Positions 44,205-53,646 of a stretch of 64,000 nucleotides of DNA are shown here, in pieces. A program made the translations under genes and the position numbers. Source of the DNA: Cyclobacteriaceae bacterium (GTDB lineage Bacteria > Bacteroidota > Bacteroidia > Cytophagales > Cyclobacteriaceae); assembly GCA_016786585.1 (NCBI GenBank), contig JAEUUI010000015.1:62001-126000 (forward strand), given 5' to 3'. Each line of letters opens with the position of its first letter. The stretch's first letter is position 1. Under the pieces are notes generated by a model that ran no database searches, was not told the DNA's origin, and saw only the letters and a list, made by a program, of their open reading frames with translations.

Positions 44205-44903
44205 TCACCAGTCATATTTAACAGCCATTATTTCAGTCTTTTCCGACTTAGGGTTAATGGAAATTTTTACTTCAGTATACTGAACATCGCGAACCATGAC
44301 GCCAAAAATGCTGAGTATTGGCTTAGTGTTCGCTGATGTATACTTAAACGCAAACAGTCTAAACTCCAAAATTTTGCCGGATTTGGATTCGTAGTTTTTT
44401 AAATCATTAATAACATCATCTTTGTTATATGTGAAGATATTCTCCGGATTCAGATATGATTTTAAATCATCAAACTTCTTTTGTTTGATCATTTCAATTA
44501 CATCTGAAACAATTTTCATTTTCCTGTCTACGACTTCCAGCTCTTCTATTGAATAGTCATGTTTGATTTTATCACCGTTGTCAAGCAATAGTGTGCCGCG
44601 AATGTGAGAATAGACCTGTCTTTCCTCCAAATTTAAATGTTTGTAAAATCGGTAGGCCAGATTTGATGTGGTCCATTCAGGTTTGTCTGCATATCTTGTT
44701 AGGGCTACACTATTTGTTAATTCGATTTCAAAGTATCGCTTATCCTCCTTGTCATCGGTCGACTCGACAACTCCAACCGAATACTTACAGGCTCCTCCAT
44801 AGAACTCCAAAATATCGTCTATTGCTTTGCTTTCGTTGTCGGTGATTGAATCACATGAAACTGCAATAAGTATTAATAAAACGGCTGATATCTTTTTAGT
44901 CAT
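44205..44903 (-). CDS. Lipoprotein of unknown function
   Basis: A 232-aa lipoprotein with leader SAVLLILIAVSCDS (acylated Cys17). The mature protein is mixed alpha/beta with a helical middle (KIVSDVIEMIKQKKFDDLKS). No family was recognised. AT-rich compared with the serine hydrolase next to it. It is convergent with 42299. Confidence 0.65.
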   Translation of the reverse strand: MTKKISAVLLILIAVSCDSITDNESKAIDDILEFYGGACKYSVGVVESTDDKEDKRYFEIELTNSVALTRYADKPEWTTSNLAYRFYKHLNLEERQVYSHIRGTLLLDNGDKIKHDYSIEELEVVDRKMKIVSDVIEMIKQKKFDDLKSYLNPENIFTYNKDDVINDLKNYESKSGKILEFRLFAFKYTSANTKPILSIFGVMVRDVQYTEVKISINPKSEKTEIMAVKYDW

Positions 44904-44970
44904 CTGTCAGTTGTAATGGCTGCTAATGTTGGATACCGGATACATTATGGCCAGCATCCCTTTATTACCT

Positions 44971-45171
44971 ATGAAGTTAATGGTTTGTGAAGTATAACAC
45001 AAGGAAAGTAACTGGTACAGGGCCTCGCAGCACGTTATGAGATTGCTTCTCTGCGCTCCCGCCGAAGGCGGGCAAGCGCAATGACGAAAGCCCTTCGGAC
45101 TTGTGATATAATGGGTTATGCTACAAGGGGATCCTTCTCCCGACAAGTCGGGAGAAGGATGACGGTTCGGA
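44971..45171. repeat. Dispersed repeat, copy 2
   Basis: About 201 bp, co-linear with 42006-42197 from ATGAAGTTAATGGTTTG to GACGGTTCGGA, with CGACAAGTCG and several CAATGACG units. Small insertions (for instance CCGCCGAAGGCGGGC) distinguish it. Both copies have the same direction and together flank a 2.8-kb segment holding two genes. Confidence 0.85.
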
Positions 45172-45254
45172 ACGAGATTGCTTCGGGCGTGATACTTCAA
45201 GGTAAATTAACTTCTGTGAGGCACTCCCTCGCAATGACGCCACGCACCCGCCTT

Positions 45255-45299
45255 CGGCAGGCAAGCGCAATGACGGTCGGCAGGCAAGCGCAATGACGG
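45255..45299. repeat. Two tandem copies of a 22-bp REP-like unit
   Basis: A 22-bp unit starting CGGCAGGCAAGCGCAATGAC is present at 45255-45276 and 45278-45299 (period 23). It extends the CGCAATGACG theme of the larger repeat just upstream. Confidence 0.7.
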
Positions 45300-45330
45300 G
45301 AAGCCAATTCTGGTGCACATGAATATTAAT

Positions 45331-45338
45331 ATCTTTGT
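45331..45338 (+). promoter_or_regulatory. Perfect -7 box TATCTTTG before the lipoprotein gene
   Basis: TATCTTTG matches TAnnTTTG exactly and lies 15 bp before the ATG at 45354. No clear -33 TTTG was found at the usual spacing. Confidence 0.5.
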
Positions 45339-45353
45339 GTAATTCCAGAATTT

Positions 45354-46592
45354 ATGAAGCTTAAGTCTATCTGTCTTTTATTCTTTTTCGTTGGTGTGAT
45401 GTCGTGCAGTGATGATGAATCCACCAACGATACTCCGCTCCTCACTGTTACCGCAGCCGCGGGCTCACGCCCTAATGAAACCTGGATTTTTTTAACCCGG
45501 GAAGATGGTACGCTGATTGACGTCAAGGAAATTGCGGGTGATGGTGCCGATGTGGTTTTTGAACGGCCCCAGGATTTTAAAGACGAGCGCTTTGTTGTGC
45601 ATCAACTGATTCGCCCCTCCTTCGACAGCCGGGGGTTTATCATCGAAAGTTTCACAGGAATCACCGGAGGCGAACTGAGTTTTAATCCGATTGATCCCGG
45701 AATCGTGCTGACCGAAGTGGGCAAACTCACCTATTCCTTTACCGATGTTCCTGTTGGATATTTTCCTTGGATAACCGGGCCGAAAGTAATAACGAATAGC
45801 GGTGGCGGGGTTAATGGAACATTTTCCGGAACCGTCAGCCTTGGCGCCAATAACATCGATCTCGTATTCTGGTTTCAGACTAGTGATAATCCACTGACAG
45901 TCCCAAAATACACTTTGGCAGAAAATGTTTCGGCCGGGCAAACACAATCCATGAGTTTTGATGACCTGATACCCGCCAGTGAACAAACATTTACGTTTGG
46001 ATCGAAACAGGATTTCGCTACTGTTTATATGGGGCCGTTTTCACCGGAATTACCTCCCATGCGGTTCTATTCTATATTAACCTGGAGCAATGCCACCGAA
46101 ATAAAACTCTACCACCCGGGAGACGTGTTTGATGCGTACTTTACGTTTATTGAAACCAATGTTGGTGATAACTATCAGCAGTATATGACAACCGGAAGCA
46201 TCCCGAAAAGTTTTAAGTCGATACCCGCTACCATCACTTCACTGTCGCAGGACGCAACACGGATTACGATTACCACCAGTGGTGCTTACGATTGCCTGAG
46301 AGCTTCGGGATATAACCACTGGACAGATAACGCACAGGAATACACCATCAACTGGTCCGTATATACGGATGACACTGCTACCAAAACGTTCACGATTCCT
46401 GAGTTGCCGGAAGTTATCGTTGCCCGCCACCCCGCGTTAAGCAGTGCACCGCTTACCGGATTTAATTTTGCTGAAATAAGCAACCACAGTAGCCTTGATA
46501 ACTACCAGGACTTTATCAGCAGGATGTGGAACACCGAAGCTTTCCCACCCGACACAGAATTCTTAATACGCAGAAAGAGTTTTACCGAGTAG
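45354..46592 (+). CDS. Lipoprotein of unknown function
   Basis: A 412-aa lipoprotein (leader ...FVGVMSCSDDES, acylated Cys18), with a long, beta-rich mature part containing Ser/Thr-rich segments and several strand pairs (TWIFLTREDGTLIDVKEIAG). No catalytic motif was seen. Typical of surface or outer-membrane lipoproteins of Bacteroidota; family not recognised. Start supported by the -7 box at 45331. Confidence 0.75.
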   Translation: MKLKSICLLFFFVGVMSCSDDESTNDTPLLTVTAAAGSRPNETWIFLTREDGTLIDVKEIAGDGADVVFERPQDFKDERFVVHQLIRPSFDSRGFIIESFTGITGGELSFNPIDPGIVLTEVGKLTYSFTDVPVGYFPWITGPKVITNSGGGVNGTFSGTVSLGANNIDLVFWFQTSDNPLTVPKYTLAENVSAGQTQSMSFDDLIPASEQTFTFGSKQDFATVYMGPFSPELPPMRFYSILTWSNATEIKLYHPGDVFDAYFTFIETNVGDNYQQYMTTGSIPKSFKSIPATITSLSQDATRITITTSGAYDCLRASGYNHWTDNAQEYTINWSVYTDDTATKTFTIPELPEVIVARHPALSSAPLTGFNFAEISNHSSLDNYQDFISRMWNTEAFPPDTEFLIRRKSFTE

Positions 46593-46755
46593 TCTGGTTG
46601 TAGCCGGGTTACTGTTCTAAAGTCCAGTGCCGCAAATTCTCGCCCGAAAACTCCGGGAAACCGGTATATTGTACAGTTGTATCTGATGCACTTTGCCTGA
46701 AGTGATGTTTCCTGTGAGGTTCGCTGGATACAATCCTCCTAAACCTGTTGGCTTT

Positions 46756-48081
46756 ATGAATTACAAAAACCTGTTGGTGTATGTATGCCTCACCGGTATA
46801 CTCTTAGCAAACCTTGCTGCGTTCGCACAATCTAAAATCACCCCTGAATCCATTAATACCGCTGCCGCTAAAGTCGAGCAGAAGGTAATTGCCTGGCGCC
46901 ACGATTTTCATGAACACCCGGAGCTGGGTAACCGCGAGTTCCGCACTGCGGATATCATTGCCAAACATTTGCAGTCGCTGGGGCTGGAGGTGCAAACGAA
47001 GGTGGGTGTTACCGGGGTAGTGGGCATATTGAAAGGCGGCAAGCCGGGACCGGTTGTTGCGCTGCGTGCCGACATGGACGCGTTGCCGGTGGAAGAGAAA
47101 ACCAATCTCCCCTACGCATCAAAAGTGAAAACAATTTACAACGGCAAGGAAACTGCGGTGATGCATGCTTGCGGGCACGATGCGCACGTGGCGATTCTGA
47201 TGGGCGTGGCGGAAATTCTGTCGGGCATGAAAAAAGATCTTAAGGGCACGGTGAAGTTTATCTTTCAGCCGGCCGAAGAAGGTGTGCCTCCGGGTGAAGA
47301 AGGCGGAGCGGAACTGATGGTGAAAGAAGGTGTTCTCGAAAATCCGAAGGTGGATGCAATCTTCGGCTTGCATGTAAATGCACAAACTGAAACGGGTAAA
47401 ATCACGTACCGGCCGGGTGCGATTATGGCCGCGGTGGGAACGTTGAAAATCACGGTAACGGGAAAGCCTTCGCATGGTGCATCGCCCTGGTTTGCGGTTG
47501 ACCCGATTGTGGTGTCGGCCCAGATCATTAATAATCTTCAAACCATTGTAAGCCGCAATGTAAACGTAACGGAGAACCCGGCTGTGGTAACGATCGGTTC
47601 CATTCATGGCGGTAACCGCGATAACATTATCCCGGAGCAGGTGGAGATGCTGGGTACGGTAAGAACTTTTAGTGCGGAAGATGAGAAGCTGGTGTATGCG
47701 CGCATCCGCGAGGTTGTTGAACACACGGCCTTGTCGGCAGGCGCTACGGCCGAAGTACTTCTGCCCTACCATCATTACTACCCGGTAACGTTTAATGACG
47801 AAGCGCTTACGGCCGCGATGATGCCTTCGCTGCAAAAGGCTGCGGGCAAAGAGAACGTGGTGTTGCAAAAGCCCAAGACAGGCGCGGAAGATTTCTCGTT
47901 CTTTCAACAGAAGGTTCCCGGGGTGTATTTCTTTTTAGGCGGGTCGCCAAAAGGCCAGGATGTGAAAACGTCTGGTCCGCACCACACGCCAACGTTTATT
48001 ATTGACGACAGCACGATGACTACCGGCGTGAAGGCGATGTGTAACCTGGTGGTTGATTACCTGGAGTTGAATAAGAAGTAA
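46756..48081 (+). CDS. M20-family amidohydrolase (N-acyl amino acid amidohydrolase), exported
   Basis: A 441-aa metallopeptidase-type hydrolase with a signal peptide (LTGILLANLAAFAQS). Conserved M20D motifs are present: RHDFHEHPELGN (about 48-59), ALRADMDALPVEE (about 102-114), HACGHDAH (H137, C139, H141) and PAEEG (about 172-176). The family releases acyl groups from N-acyl amino acids, for instance hippurate. The ATG at 46756 is chosen over 46693 since it gives the signal peptide. It is followed after 36 bp by the acyltransferase gene. Confidence 0.92.
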   Translation: MNYKNLLVYVCLTGILLANLAAFAQSKITPESINTAAAKVEQKVIAWRHDFHEHPELGNREFRTADIIAKHLQSLGLEVQTKVGVTGVVGILKGGKPGPVVALRADMDALPVEEKTNLPYASKVKTIYNGKETAVMHACGHDAHVAILMGVAEILSGMKKDLKGTVKFIFQPAEEGVPPGEEGGAELMVKEGVLENPKVDAIFGLHVNAQTETGKITYRPGAIMAAVGTLKITVTGKPSHGASPWFAVDPIVVSAQIINNLQTIVSRNVNVTENPAVVTIGSIHGGNRDNIIPEQVEMLGTVRTFSAEDEKLVYARIREVVEHTALSAGATAEVLLPYHHYYPVTFNDEALTAAMMPSLQKAAGKENVVLQKPKTGAEDFSFFQQKVPGVYFFLGGSPKGQDVKTSGPHHTPTFIIDDSTMTTGVKAMCNLVVDYLELNKK

Positions 48082-48117
48082 GACCTGAACGCTAACACTC
48101 ATTCCCGGATTAAACTT

Positions 48118-49290
48118 ATGGCGCTACCGCAGAAAGGCCGCATTGAATCGATTGACCTGCTGAAAGGCCTGGTGATGGTGATCATGGCGCTCGACCATAC
48201 CCGCGATTACTTTCACAACGCGGCCTATCTGTTCGACCCGAACAATCCGGATATGACTACGCTACCGATTTTCTTTACCCGGTGGATCACGAATTACTGC
48301 GCGCCTGTATTTTGTTTCCTCGCGGGGCTGTCCGCTTTCTTTGTGGGTCGCAGAAAAAACACGAAAGAACTTTCGGTGTTTCTGCTCAAGCGCGGACTGT
48401 GGCTGGTGTTTATCGAATTAACGATCGTGAATTTTGCGTGGTACTTCGATCCGTTGTTCCGCACACCCGGACTGCTGGTGATCTGGTCGCTGGGAATCAG
48501 CATGCTTGTATTGGCTGTTCTGGTTCATCTCCCGTACAAGGTGATTCTCGGGTTCAGCCTGGTACTCATCTTTGGTCATAACCTGCTCGACCCGGTGAAG
48601 TTTGAAGGAAGTATGCTTTGGTCGGCCCTGCACGAGGCACATGTTTATCCATTCGGTAACGGGCAGTTATTTTACATTGATTATCCAATCATTCCCTGGA
48701 TTGCAGTGATGTCGCTCGGGTATTGTTTCGGCAACCTGTATGCAAGTGAGTTTGATCCGATGAAACGCAGAAAGATGCTGAACGTGCTCGGCTTGTCGGC
48801 CGTGGTGTTGTTTGTGATCATCCGGGGCATTAACCTGTATGGCGACCTGGTGCCATGGAAACATTACCCGACTGCGGTTCAAACCCTGATGTCGTTTCTG
48901 GCGACAACCAAGTATCCGCCTTCGCTTTCGTATTTATTGATGACGCTCGGGCCTGCATTGTTGTTCCTGGCCAACAGCGAAACACTGAAGAGCCGTGTCG
49001 TTACCTTCTTCACCACTTTTGGGCGGGTGCCGTTCTTCTATTATATCCTTCACCTGTTTTTGATTCATGGTCTGGCGCTGGTTGCAGCTGAGCTTACCGG
49101 CTTTGGCTGGCGAAGCATGATTCTTACCGACTGGGTAATTTTTGTACCGGAATTGAAAGGGTTCGGCTTTAACCTGTGGGTGGTTTACTTTGTGTGGATG
49201 CTGGTGATTGTATCGCTGTATCCGCTATGCCTGAAATTCGACCGGTATAAGCTTGCGCACAAGGAGCAATGGTGGCTGAGTTATTTGTGA
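48118..49290 (+). CDS. Integral membrane acyltransferase-like protein (DUF1624/HGSNAT-type)
   Basis: A 390-aa protein with about ten membrane helices. The N-terminal motif RIESIDLLKGLVMVIMALDHTRDYFHN is typical of the DUF1624/HGSNAT family, with the key His in LDHTRDY. Such proteins move acetyl groups across the membrane to sugars or envelope lipids. It is 36 bp downstream of the M20 hydrolase and is probably in the same transcript. The acceptor substrate is not known. Confidence 0.85.
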   Translation: MALPQKGRIESIDLLKGLVMVIMALDHTRDYFHNAAYLFDPNNPDMTTLPIFFTRWITNYCAPVFCFLAGLSAFFVGRRKNTKELSVFLLKRGLWLVFIELTIVNFAWYFDPLFRTPGLLVIWSLGISMLVLAVLVHLPYKVILGFSLVLIFGHNLLDPVKFEGSMLWSALHEAHVYPFGNGQLFYIDYPIIPWIAVMSLGYCFGNLYASEFDPMKRRKMLNVLGLSAVVLFVIIRGINLYGDLVPWKHYPTAVQTLMSFLATTKYPPSLSYLLMTLGPALLFLANSETLKSRVVTFFTTFGRVPFFYYILHLFLIHGLALVAAELTGFGWRSMILTDWVIFVPELKGFGFNLWVVYFVWMLVIVSLYPLCLKFDRYKLAHKEQWWLSYL

Positions 49291-49305
49291 CCGGTTTGCC
49301 GGCAG

Positions 49306-49782
49306 TTACTTCTGGTATTCAATTTTCCTGATCGTCCACGTGAATTCTCCGGCCCCGGTTTTTACAACAACGCTGTCGCCTGTTTCTTTCTTTTGCAACG
49401 CCTGAGCCATGGGTGAATCGATGGAGATATAATCTTTCACACCGATGATTTCTTCTCCGCCCACAATCCGGAAGCGGATTTTCATACCCTTTTGATTTTC
49501 AATTTCCACCCACGCACCAAACATGACCTTTCCTTCCTGGAAGGGTGAGTATTGAATCACCTTCAGTTCATCAATGCATTTGCGCAGGTAGAGGAGTCGC
49601 CGGTCAATCTCGCGCAGACGTTTCTTGTTGTAGTGGTAGTCGGCATTTTCGGAGCGGTCGCCGAGGCTGGCGGCCCACGATACTTTTTGGGTAGTTTCCA
49701 CACGTTCCACACGCCACAGGTGATCGAGTTCGGCTTTCAGTTTCTCAAGTCCCTCGGGCGTAATAAACGGAGTCTTCTTCAT
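49306..49782 (-). CDS. greB: Transcription elongation factor GreB/GreA family
   Basis: A 158-aa Gre factor, which stimulates cleavage of backtracked RNA by RNA polymerase. The N-terminal coiled coil has ITPEGLEKLKAELDHLW and the tip motif SLGDRSENADYHYNKKRLRE with the acidic residues DRSENAD. The C-terminal FKBP-like domain ends SPMAQALQKKETGDSVVV. Sequence is closer to GreB than GreA. Convergent with the acyltransferase, 15 bp apart. Confidence 0.95.
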   Translation of the reverse strand: MKKTPFITPEGLEKLKAELDHLWRVERVETTQKVSWAASLGDRSENADYHYNKKRLREIDRRLLYLRKCIDELKVIQYSPFQEGKVMFGAWVEIENQKGMKIRFRIVGGEEIIGVKDYISIDSPMAQALQKKETGDSVVVKTGAGEFTWTIRKIEYQK

Positions 49783-49934
49783 GGGCGATCAACGCGAAAC
49801 AATGTGCGAAAGTAAGGATAACGGGCAACCAAATGAAGATTCAACGTCAGGAATTATCGGTACTAACTTTTTCCCTGCCGGCCTAAAACTTTTCGGTGGT
49901 TGCATGCCATCGTTACGTGTAAAGAAATACCCGC

Positions 49935-50930
49935 ATGAAATCCCTCCTGCCACTACTCTGCCTGATCACGTGCGTTGCGCTCGGTCAGAAACTTATGCCG
50001 AACGGCTTCAAACAGTATACGGTTACCAGCGCTGAAACCGGTACTGTTAACTTTTATGTGAAAGGCGATGGGGCCGATAAACCTTTGTTGCTTTACCTTG
50101 ACGGATCGGGAGCGTATCCGTTGTTTCAGAAGATGAAACAAGGCATGGCCAGTACGGTAATGCTGAACCTGAAGAAGGTTACGGAGAAGTATTGTGTTGC
50201 CCTGATCAGCAAACCCGGCGTGGCATTTATTGACTCTACACACACGGAAGATTCGTTTGGCGGCCAGCCTGAAGAACCGGAGATCTATCGTAAAACGCTA
50301 AGCCTCGACTGGCGTGCCACGTCCGCCAGCATGGTGGTTGATTATGTGTTGAAGAACAAACTCGCCAGTGCGAAACAGGTAGCGGTGCTGGGTTTCTCGG
50401 AAGGCGCACAGGTTGCCCCGGCAGTAGCCGTGAAGAACAAAAAAGTTACGCATCTGCTGTGTTTCGGCGGCAACGGATTGAATCATTTGTTTGACCCGAT
50501 TATACAAACGCGTTTAAAGATGCATTCCGGCCAATACACTCCGGAGCAGGCGCAGTACAAGATCGACTCGCTGATGACCGACTATAAAGACATTTACGCT
50601 AATCCGCAGAGCACGGAGCAGCAATGGTGGGGTCATTCGTACAAGCGCTGGTCGAGTTTCGATTCGCACACACCGGTTGAGAATTTACTCACCCTCAACA
50701 TTCCGATCTACCTGGTTAATGGTGGTTTGGATGAAAACCCGGTATTGAGTTCGGACTACATTCAGCTGGCGTTTATCCGTGCCGGAAAGAACAACCTCAC
50801 CCGTAAAGTGTATCCGAACTACGATCATCAGCTGAATGAACACGTGAAGAATGGTGAGGGCGTACAGGTCGTTCCCCGTTACCGGGAAGTGATGGACGCA
50901 GCCTTTGCCTGGCTGGAGTCGAAGGGTTAG
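49935..50930 (+). CDS. Exported alpha/beta hydrolase
   Basis: A 331-aa alpha/beta hydrolase with a signal peptide (LPLLCLITCVALGQ). The nucleophile elbow is GFSEGAQV, the acid is in VNGGLDENP and the catalytic His in YDHQLNE. Substrate unknown. The neighbours (amidohydrolase convergent at 50942) do not specify it. Confidence 0.8.
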   Translation: MKSLLPLLCLITCVALGQKLMPNGFKQYTVTSAETGTVNFYVKGDGADKPLLLYLDGSGAYPLFQKMKQGMASTVMLNLKKVTEKYCVALISKPGVAFIDSTHTEDSFGGQPEEPEIYRKTLSLDWRATSASMVVDYVLKNKLASAKQVAVLGFSEGAQVAPAVAVKNKKVTHLLCFGGNGLNHLFDPIIQTRLKMHSGQYTPEQAQYKIDSLMTDYKDIYANPQSTEQQWWGHSYKRWSSFDSHTPVENLLTLNIPIYLVNGGLDENPVLSSDYIQLAFIRAGKNNLTRKVYPNYDHQLNEHVKNGEGVQVVPRYREVMDAAFAWLESKG

Positions 50931-50941
50931 TATGGATCGCG

Positions 50942-52336
50942 TTACCGGATGGTGATGTCCATCAGATCGGTTTTCGCAGCTTTGTACTTGCCCCGGATAA
51001 CAACCGCATGAATGGTTTTTGAATTGCTGATTTGTTCGAGCGGATTTTTGTCGAGGATTACCAGGTTGGCCAGCTTGCCCGCTTCGATTGTTCCGAGCTG
51101 ATCGTCAAGCTGAAGAAACTGTGCCGCGTTGAGGGTTGCTGTCTGCAAGGCTTCGAGTGGTGTAAAGCCTGCTTCGTTCACAAAGATTTCGAGCTCTTCG
51201 TGAATGCTGAATCCTGGGTAGACGAAAAAGTTTGGCGAGTCGGTGCCCGCAATAAACTTCACACCGGCAGCTTTGTATTTCTTCGTTTCCTTTATCACAC
51301 GGTCGTACCAGAGTTTGTCAGAGTTCCAGTGCTGAAGTTGTTTTTCCGTCAATGGATTCTTCTTGTTTGCCATCCAGCTGTTGACAAAGTTCTCCGGCAT
51401 AAACGCGAGGCGCGGATCGCTTGTGTACGTTGGATCGTAGTCGCGCTGGAAGCCTTTGTGTACCGTAAAAGTAGGGCAAATCCATACGTTGTCATTTTTT
51501 AAGATGGCAATGGCATCCTGCGTTTTGGTAGAATCGAATGTTTTCAATCCGTAATCGAACCGGTCGTAAAACTTGTCACCGGCAAACCTGCCTTCGCGGG
51601 TTTCTTCAATCTGCGCGAGACCTGTTTGATCGCCATAAAATTCAAGTATGTTCCACAGATGTTCGAAGCTTCTGAAGCCGGCTTTCACTGCTTCGTCCAT
51701 CGGAACGCGGTTCGGCAGGTGCCCCACGACCGGCAGGTTTTGTTTTGCAGCTTCATCGGCTATCGCCAAAAACACATCGCGTTTCAGATTGAAGTATACT
51801 TTAATGAAATCGGCACCCGCCTGCTTTTGCTTTCGAACGAACTCCCGCCCCTGCTCCGGGGTTTCGGCAATATCCGAACTTCCCCATGTAGGCGGCTTAC
51901 CATCAATGATGGCCCCGGCACTGATGATCATCGGCCCTTCGATAGAACCGTTCGCGAGGCCCTGTTTGATTTTCTTCACCTCATCCAGGTTTCCCCACAT
52001 CTCGCGGATGCCGGTAACGCCATTGGCAAGCTGCATGGGAAAGAACTTTTCATAATTGTTCCAGGTGTGTGTATGCATATCCCACAAACCGGGTATGAGG
52101 AATTTGCCGGTTCCGTCAATCAACTGTTTGGCGTCATACGCAGACGACTTTCTTGCTTTGCTGATGCTGTTAATCTTGTCTTTTATAAGGATGACATCTG
52201 CACCGCGCATGATGTTGCCCGTTTTCACATCGATCACATTGATGTTTTGAATGACAACATCTGCTTTGAGTTTGCCGGTTGCAGCCGGGGATGAAGCTGA
52301 AACAATAAAAAGAACGGTGGCGAGTATTCTTATCAT
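50942..52336 (-). CDS. Exported amidohydrolase (imidazolonepropionase/prolidase-like)
   Basis: A 464-aa metal-dependent amidohydrolase of the TIM-barrel superfamily, with signal peptide (ILATVLFIVSASSPAATG). The motif GLWDMHTHTWNN (HxH) binds the metal, PVVGHLPNR and FEHLW supply further His, and FIAGTDSPN the catalytic Asp. The C-terminal segment ...LGTIEAGKLANLVILDKNPLE is family-typical. Start ATG at 52336. Substrate not predictable. The TetR gene is divergent, its operator lying 113 bp away. Confidence 0.88.
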   Translation of the reverse strand: MIRILATVLFIVSASSPAATGKLKADVVIQNINVIDVKTGNIMRGADVILIKDKINSISKARKSSAYDAKQLIDGTGKFLIPGLWDMHTHTWNNYEKFFPMQLANGVTGIREMWGNLDEVKKIKQGLANGSIEGPMIISAGAIIDGKPPTWGSSDIAETPEQGREFVRKQKQAGADFIKVYFNLKRDVFLAIADEAAKQNLPVVGHLPNRVPMDEAVKAGFRSFEHLWNILEFYGDQTGLAQIEETREGRFAGDKFYDRFDYGLKTFDSTKTQDAIAILKNDNVWICPTFTVHKGFQRDYDPTYTSDPRLAFMPENFVNSWMANKKNPLTEKQLQHWNSDKLWYDRVIKETKKYKAAGVKFIAGTDSPNFFVYPGFSIHEELEIFVNEAGFTPLEALQTATLNAAQFLQLDDQLGTIEAGKLANLVILDKNPLEQISNSKTIHAVVIRGKYKAAKTDLMDITIR

Positions 52337-52448
52337 GTGGGTAAGATGCATCAAAATGATTTAAAATCAAGAATGTTTAAAAGCCAGTATGCTGACAGTA
52401 ACGGCCAAAACGGGTTTGCAACGAACACTTTAAAAATATTTGACAAAA

Positions 52449-52462
52449 ATACCGTACGGTAT
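52449..52462. promoter_or_regulatory. Palindromic TetR operator, site 1
   Basis: ATACCGTACGGTAT is a perfect 14-bp palindrome upstream of tetR. It lies 11 bp before the -7 box (52474-52481), over the -33 region, so binding would block transcription. An identical copy is at 53113-53126. Confidence 0.85.
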
Positions 52463-52473
52463 GGTTTAGTTTC

Positions 52474-52481
52474 TATCTTTG
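52474..52481 (+). promoter_or_regulatory. Perfect -7 box TATCTTTG of the tetR gene
   Basis: An exact TAnnTTTG match 8 bp before the tetR ATG at 52490. Operator site 1 covers the region where the -33 box would lie. Confidence 0.6.
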
Positions 52482-52489
52482 AGCATCGC

Positions 52490-53092
52490 ATGAAAGAAGC
52501 ACAAACCAAGGGTGAACGCACCCGCCAGTTTATCATCGAGAAAACCGCCCCGATTTTCAATGTGAAGGGTTATGCCGGTACATACCTCAGCGACCTTACA
52601 GAAGCGACAGGCTTTACCAAGGGTGCGATCTATTGCAACTTTGAAAACAAAGATGAAGTAGCGCTGGCTGCGTTTGACTATAACTTTGGTCGGGTAACGG
52701 AATATGTTGCCACCCGCATCCGGGCGCAGGAGAATGCAGTCGATCGCCTGCTGGTGTATCCGAAGATTTACCGCGACTTTCTGAAGATACCCATTCTTCA
52801 AATGGGTTGCCCGATTCTTAATACATCTACCGAAGCTGACGATACGCATCCGCAACTGAAAGCCAAAGCAGCCGATGCGTTGCAGTTCTGGAAGAAGGCG
52901 ATTGAAAACCAGGTGAAGCGGGGCATCGAACGAAAAGAGATAAAAGCCGATACAAATCCAACGGAGGTCGCAGTACTTATTATGGCGATGATCGAAGGAG
53001 CCATGATGCAGGCAAAGGTTACTAACCGTTCAACTGAACTGCGTGTGGCGATGAATTACCTGGAAAAAATTGTTGAAGAACTCCGTCCCTGA
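52490..53092 (+). CDS. TetR/AcrR-family repressor
   Basis: A 200-aa repressor. The N-terminal HTH is TGERTRQ-type: TRQFIIEKTAPIFNVKGYAG, then LTEATGFTKGAIYCNFENKDEV, typical of TetR. The C-terminal ligand domain is helical. The ATG at 52490 is chosen, since earlier in-frame codons (52337) would put the operator inside the gene. The same palindrome occurs before this gene and before the thioesterase gene at 53151, so the protein likely represses itself and the following three genes. The ligand may be an acyl-CoA or another hydrophobic compound (inferred from the thioesterase). Confidence 0.9.
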   Translation: MKEAQTKGERTRQFIIEKTAPIFNVKGYAGTYLSDLTEATGFTKGAIYCNFENKDEVALAAFDYNFGRVTEYVATRIRAQENAVDRLLVYPKIYRDFLKIPILQMGCPILNTSTEADDTHPQLKAKAADALQFWKKAIENQVKRGIERKEIKADTNPTEVAVLIMAMIEGAMMQAKVTNRSTELRVAMNYLEKIVEELRP

Positions 53093-53112
53093 TCTTTTTT
53101 TTGAATGATAAG

Positions 53113-53126
53113 ATACCGTACGGTAT
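53113..53126. promoter_or_regulatory. Palindromic TetR operator, site 2
   Basis: A perfect ATACCGTACGGTAT 25 bp before the thioesterase ATG, identical to site 1. Places the thioesterase-DinB-GNAT run under the same repressor. Confidence 0.85.
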
Positions 53127-53150
53127 GTTTTATATGTAAACCACTCAAGC

Positions 53151-53636
53151 ATGGCACACCTTAAAAAAGTACTTGAAAGCCCTATGAAAATCCGGTTTCA
53201 CGACTGCGATCCGTTCAATCATCTCAACAATTCGCGGTACCTCGATTACATCATGACGGCCCGGGGCGATCAATTAGCTGATCATTACAATCTCGACATC
53301 TACAAGCTGGCCCGCGAGCAAGGCGTTGGCTGGGTGATTGCTCAGACGCAGATTTCGTACCTCGCTCCTGCCCGGCTGATGGAAGAAGTAATCATTGAAA
53401 CGCAACTCCTGTCCTTTTCGGAACGCAGCCTGCATCTCGAGGCATTTATGTGGAATCACAACAAGTCGCACCTGAAAGCTGTGGTTTGGGTAAAGTTTGT
53501 GCACTACAATTTGATCACCCAGAAAAGCCACTCGCACGATGAATCGCTCATGAACTTCTTCTCACAGATCGTAAATCCGTTGCAACAGGAAACGGGGTTC
53601 GAGCAACGGATAAAATCTTTGAAGGCAACGGCTTAA
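53151..53636 (+). CDS. Acyl-CoA thioesterase (4HBT hotdog fold)
   Basis: A 161-aa hotdog thioesterase. The signature is RFHDCDPFNHLNNSRYLDY with the catalytic Asp in HDCDPFNH, as in 4-hydroxybenzoyl-CoA-type/YbgC enzymes. It hydrolyses acyl-CoA. It is the first gene after operator site 2 and is followed by the DinB gene after 10 bp. Confidence 0.88.
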   Translation: MAHLKKVLESPMKIRFHDCDPFNHLNNSRYLDYIMTARGDQLADHYNLDIYKLAREQGVGWVIAQTQISYLAPARLMEEVIIETQLLSFSERSLHLEAFMWNHNKSHLKAVVWVKFVHYNLITQKSHSHDESLMNFFSQIVNPLQQETGFEQRIKSLKATA

Positions 53637-53646
53637 CATCATACCG

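Larger units (their letters stand above)
44904..45353. other. Intergenic region with the second repeat copy
   Basis: 450 bp without a gene. It holds the dispersed repeat at 44971-45171, further CGCAATGACG units, and a -7 box TATCTTTG (45331-45338) in front of the lipoprotein gene at 45354. No tRNA or other RNA gene was recognised. Confidence 0.6.
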
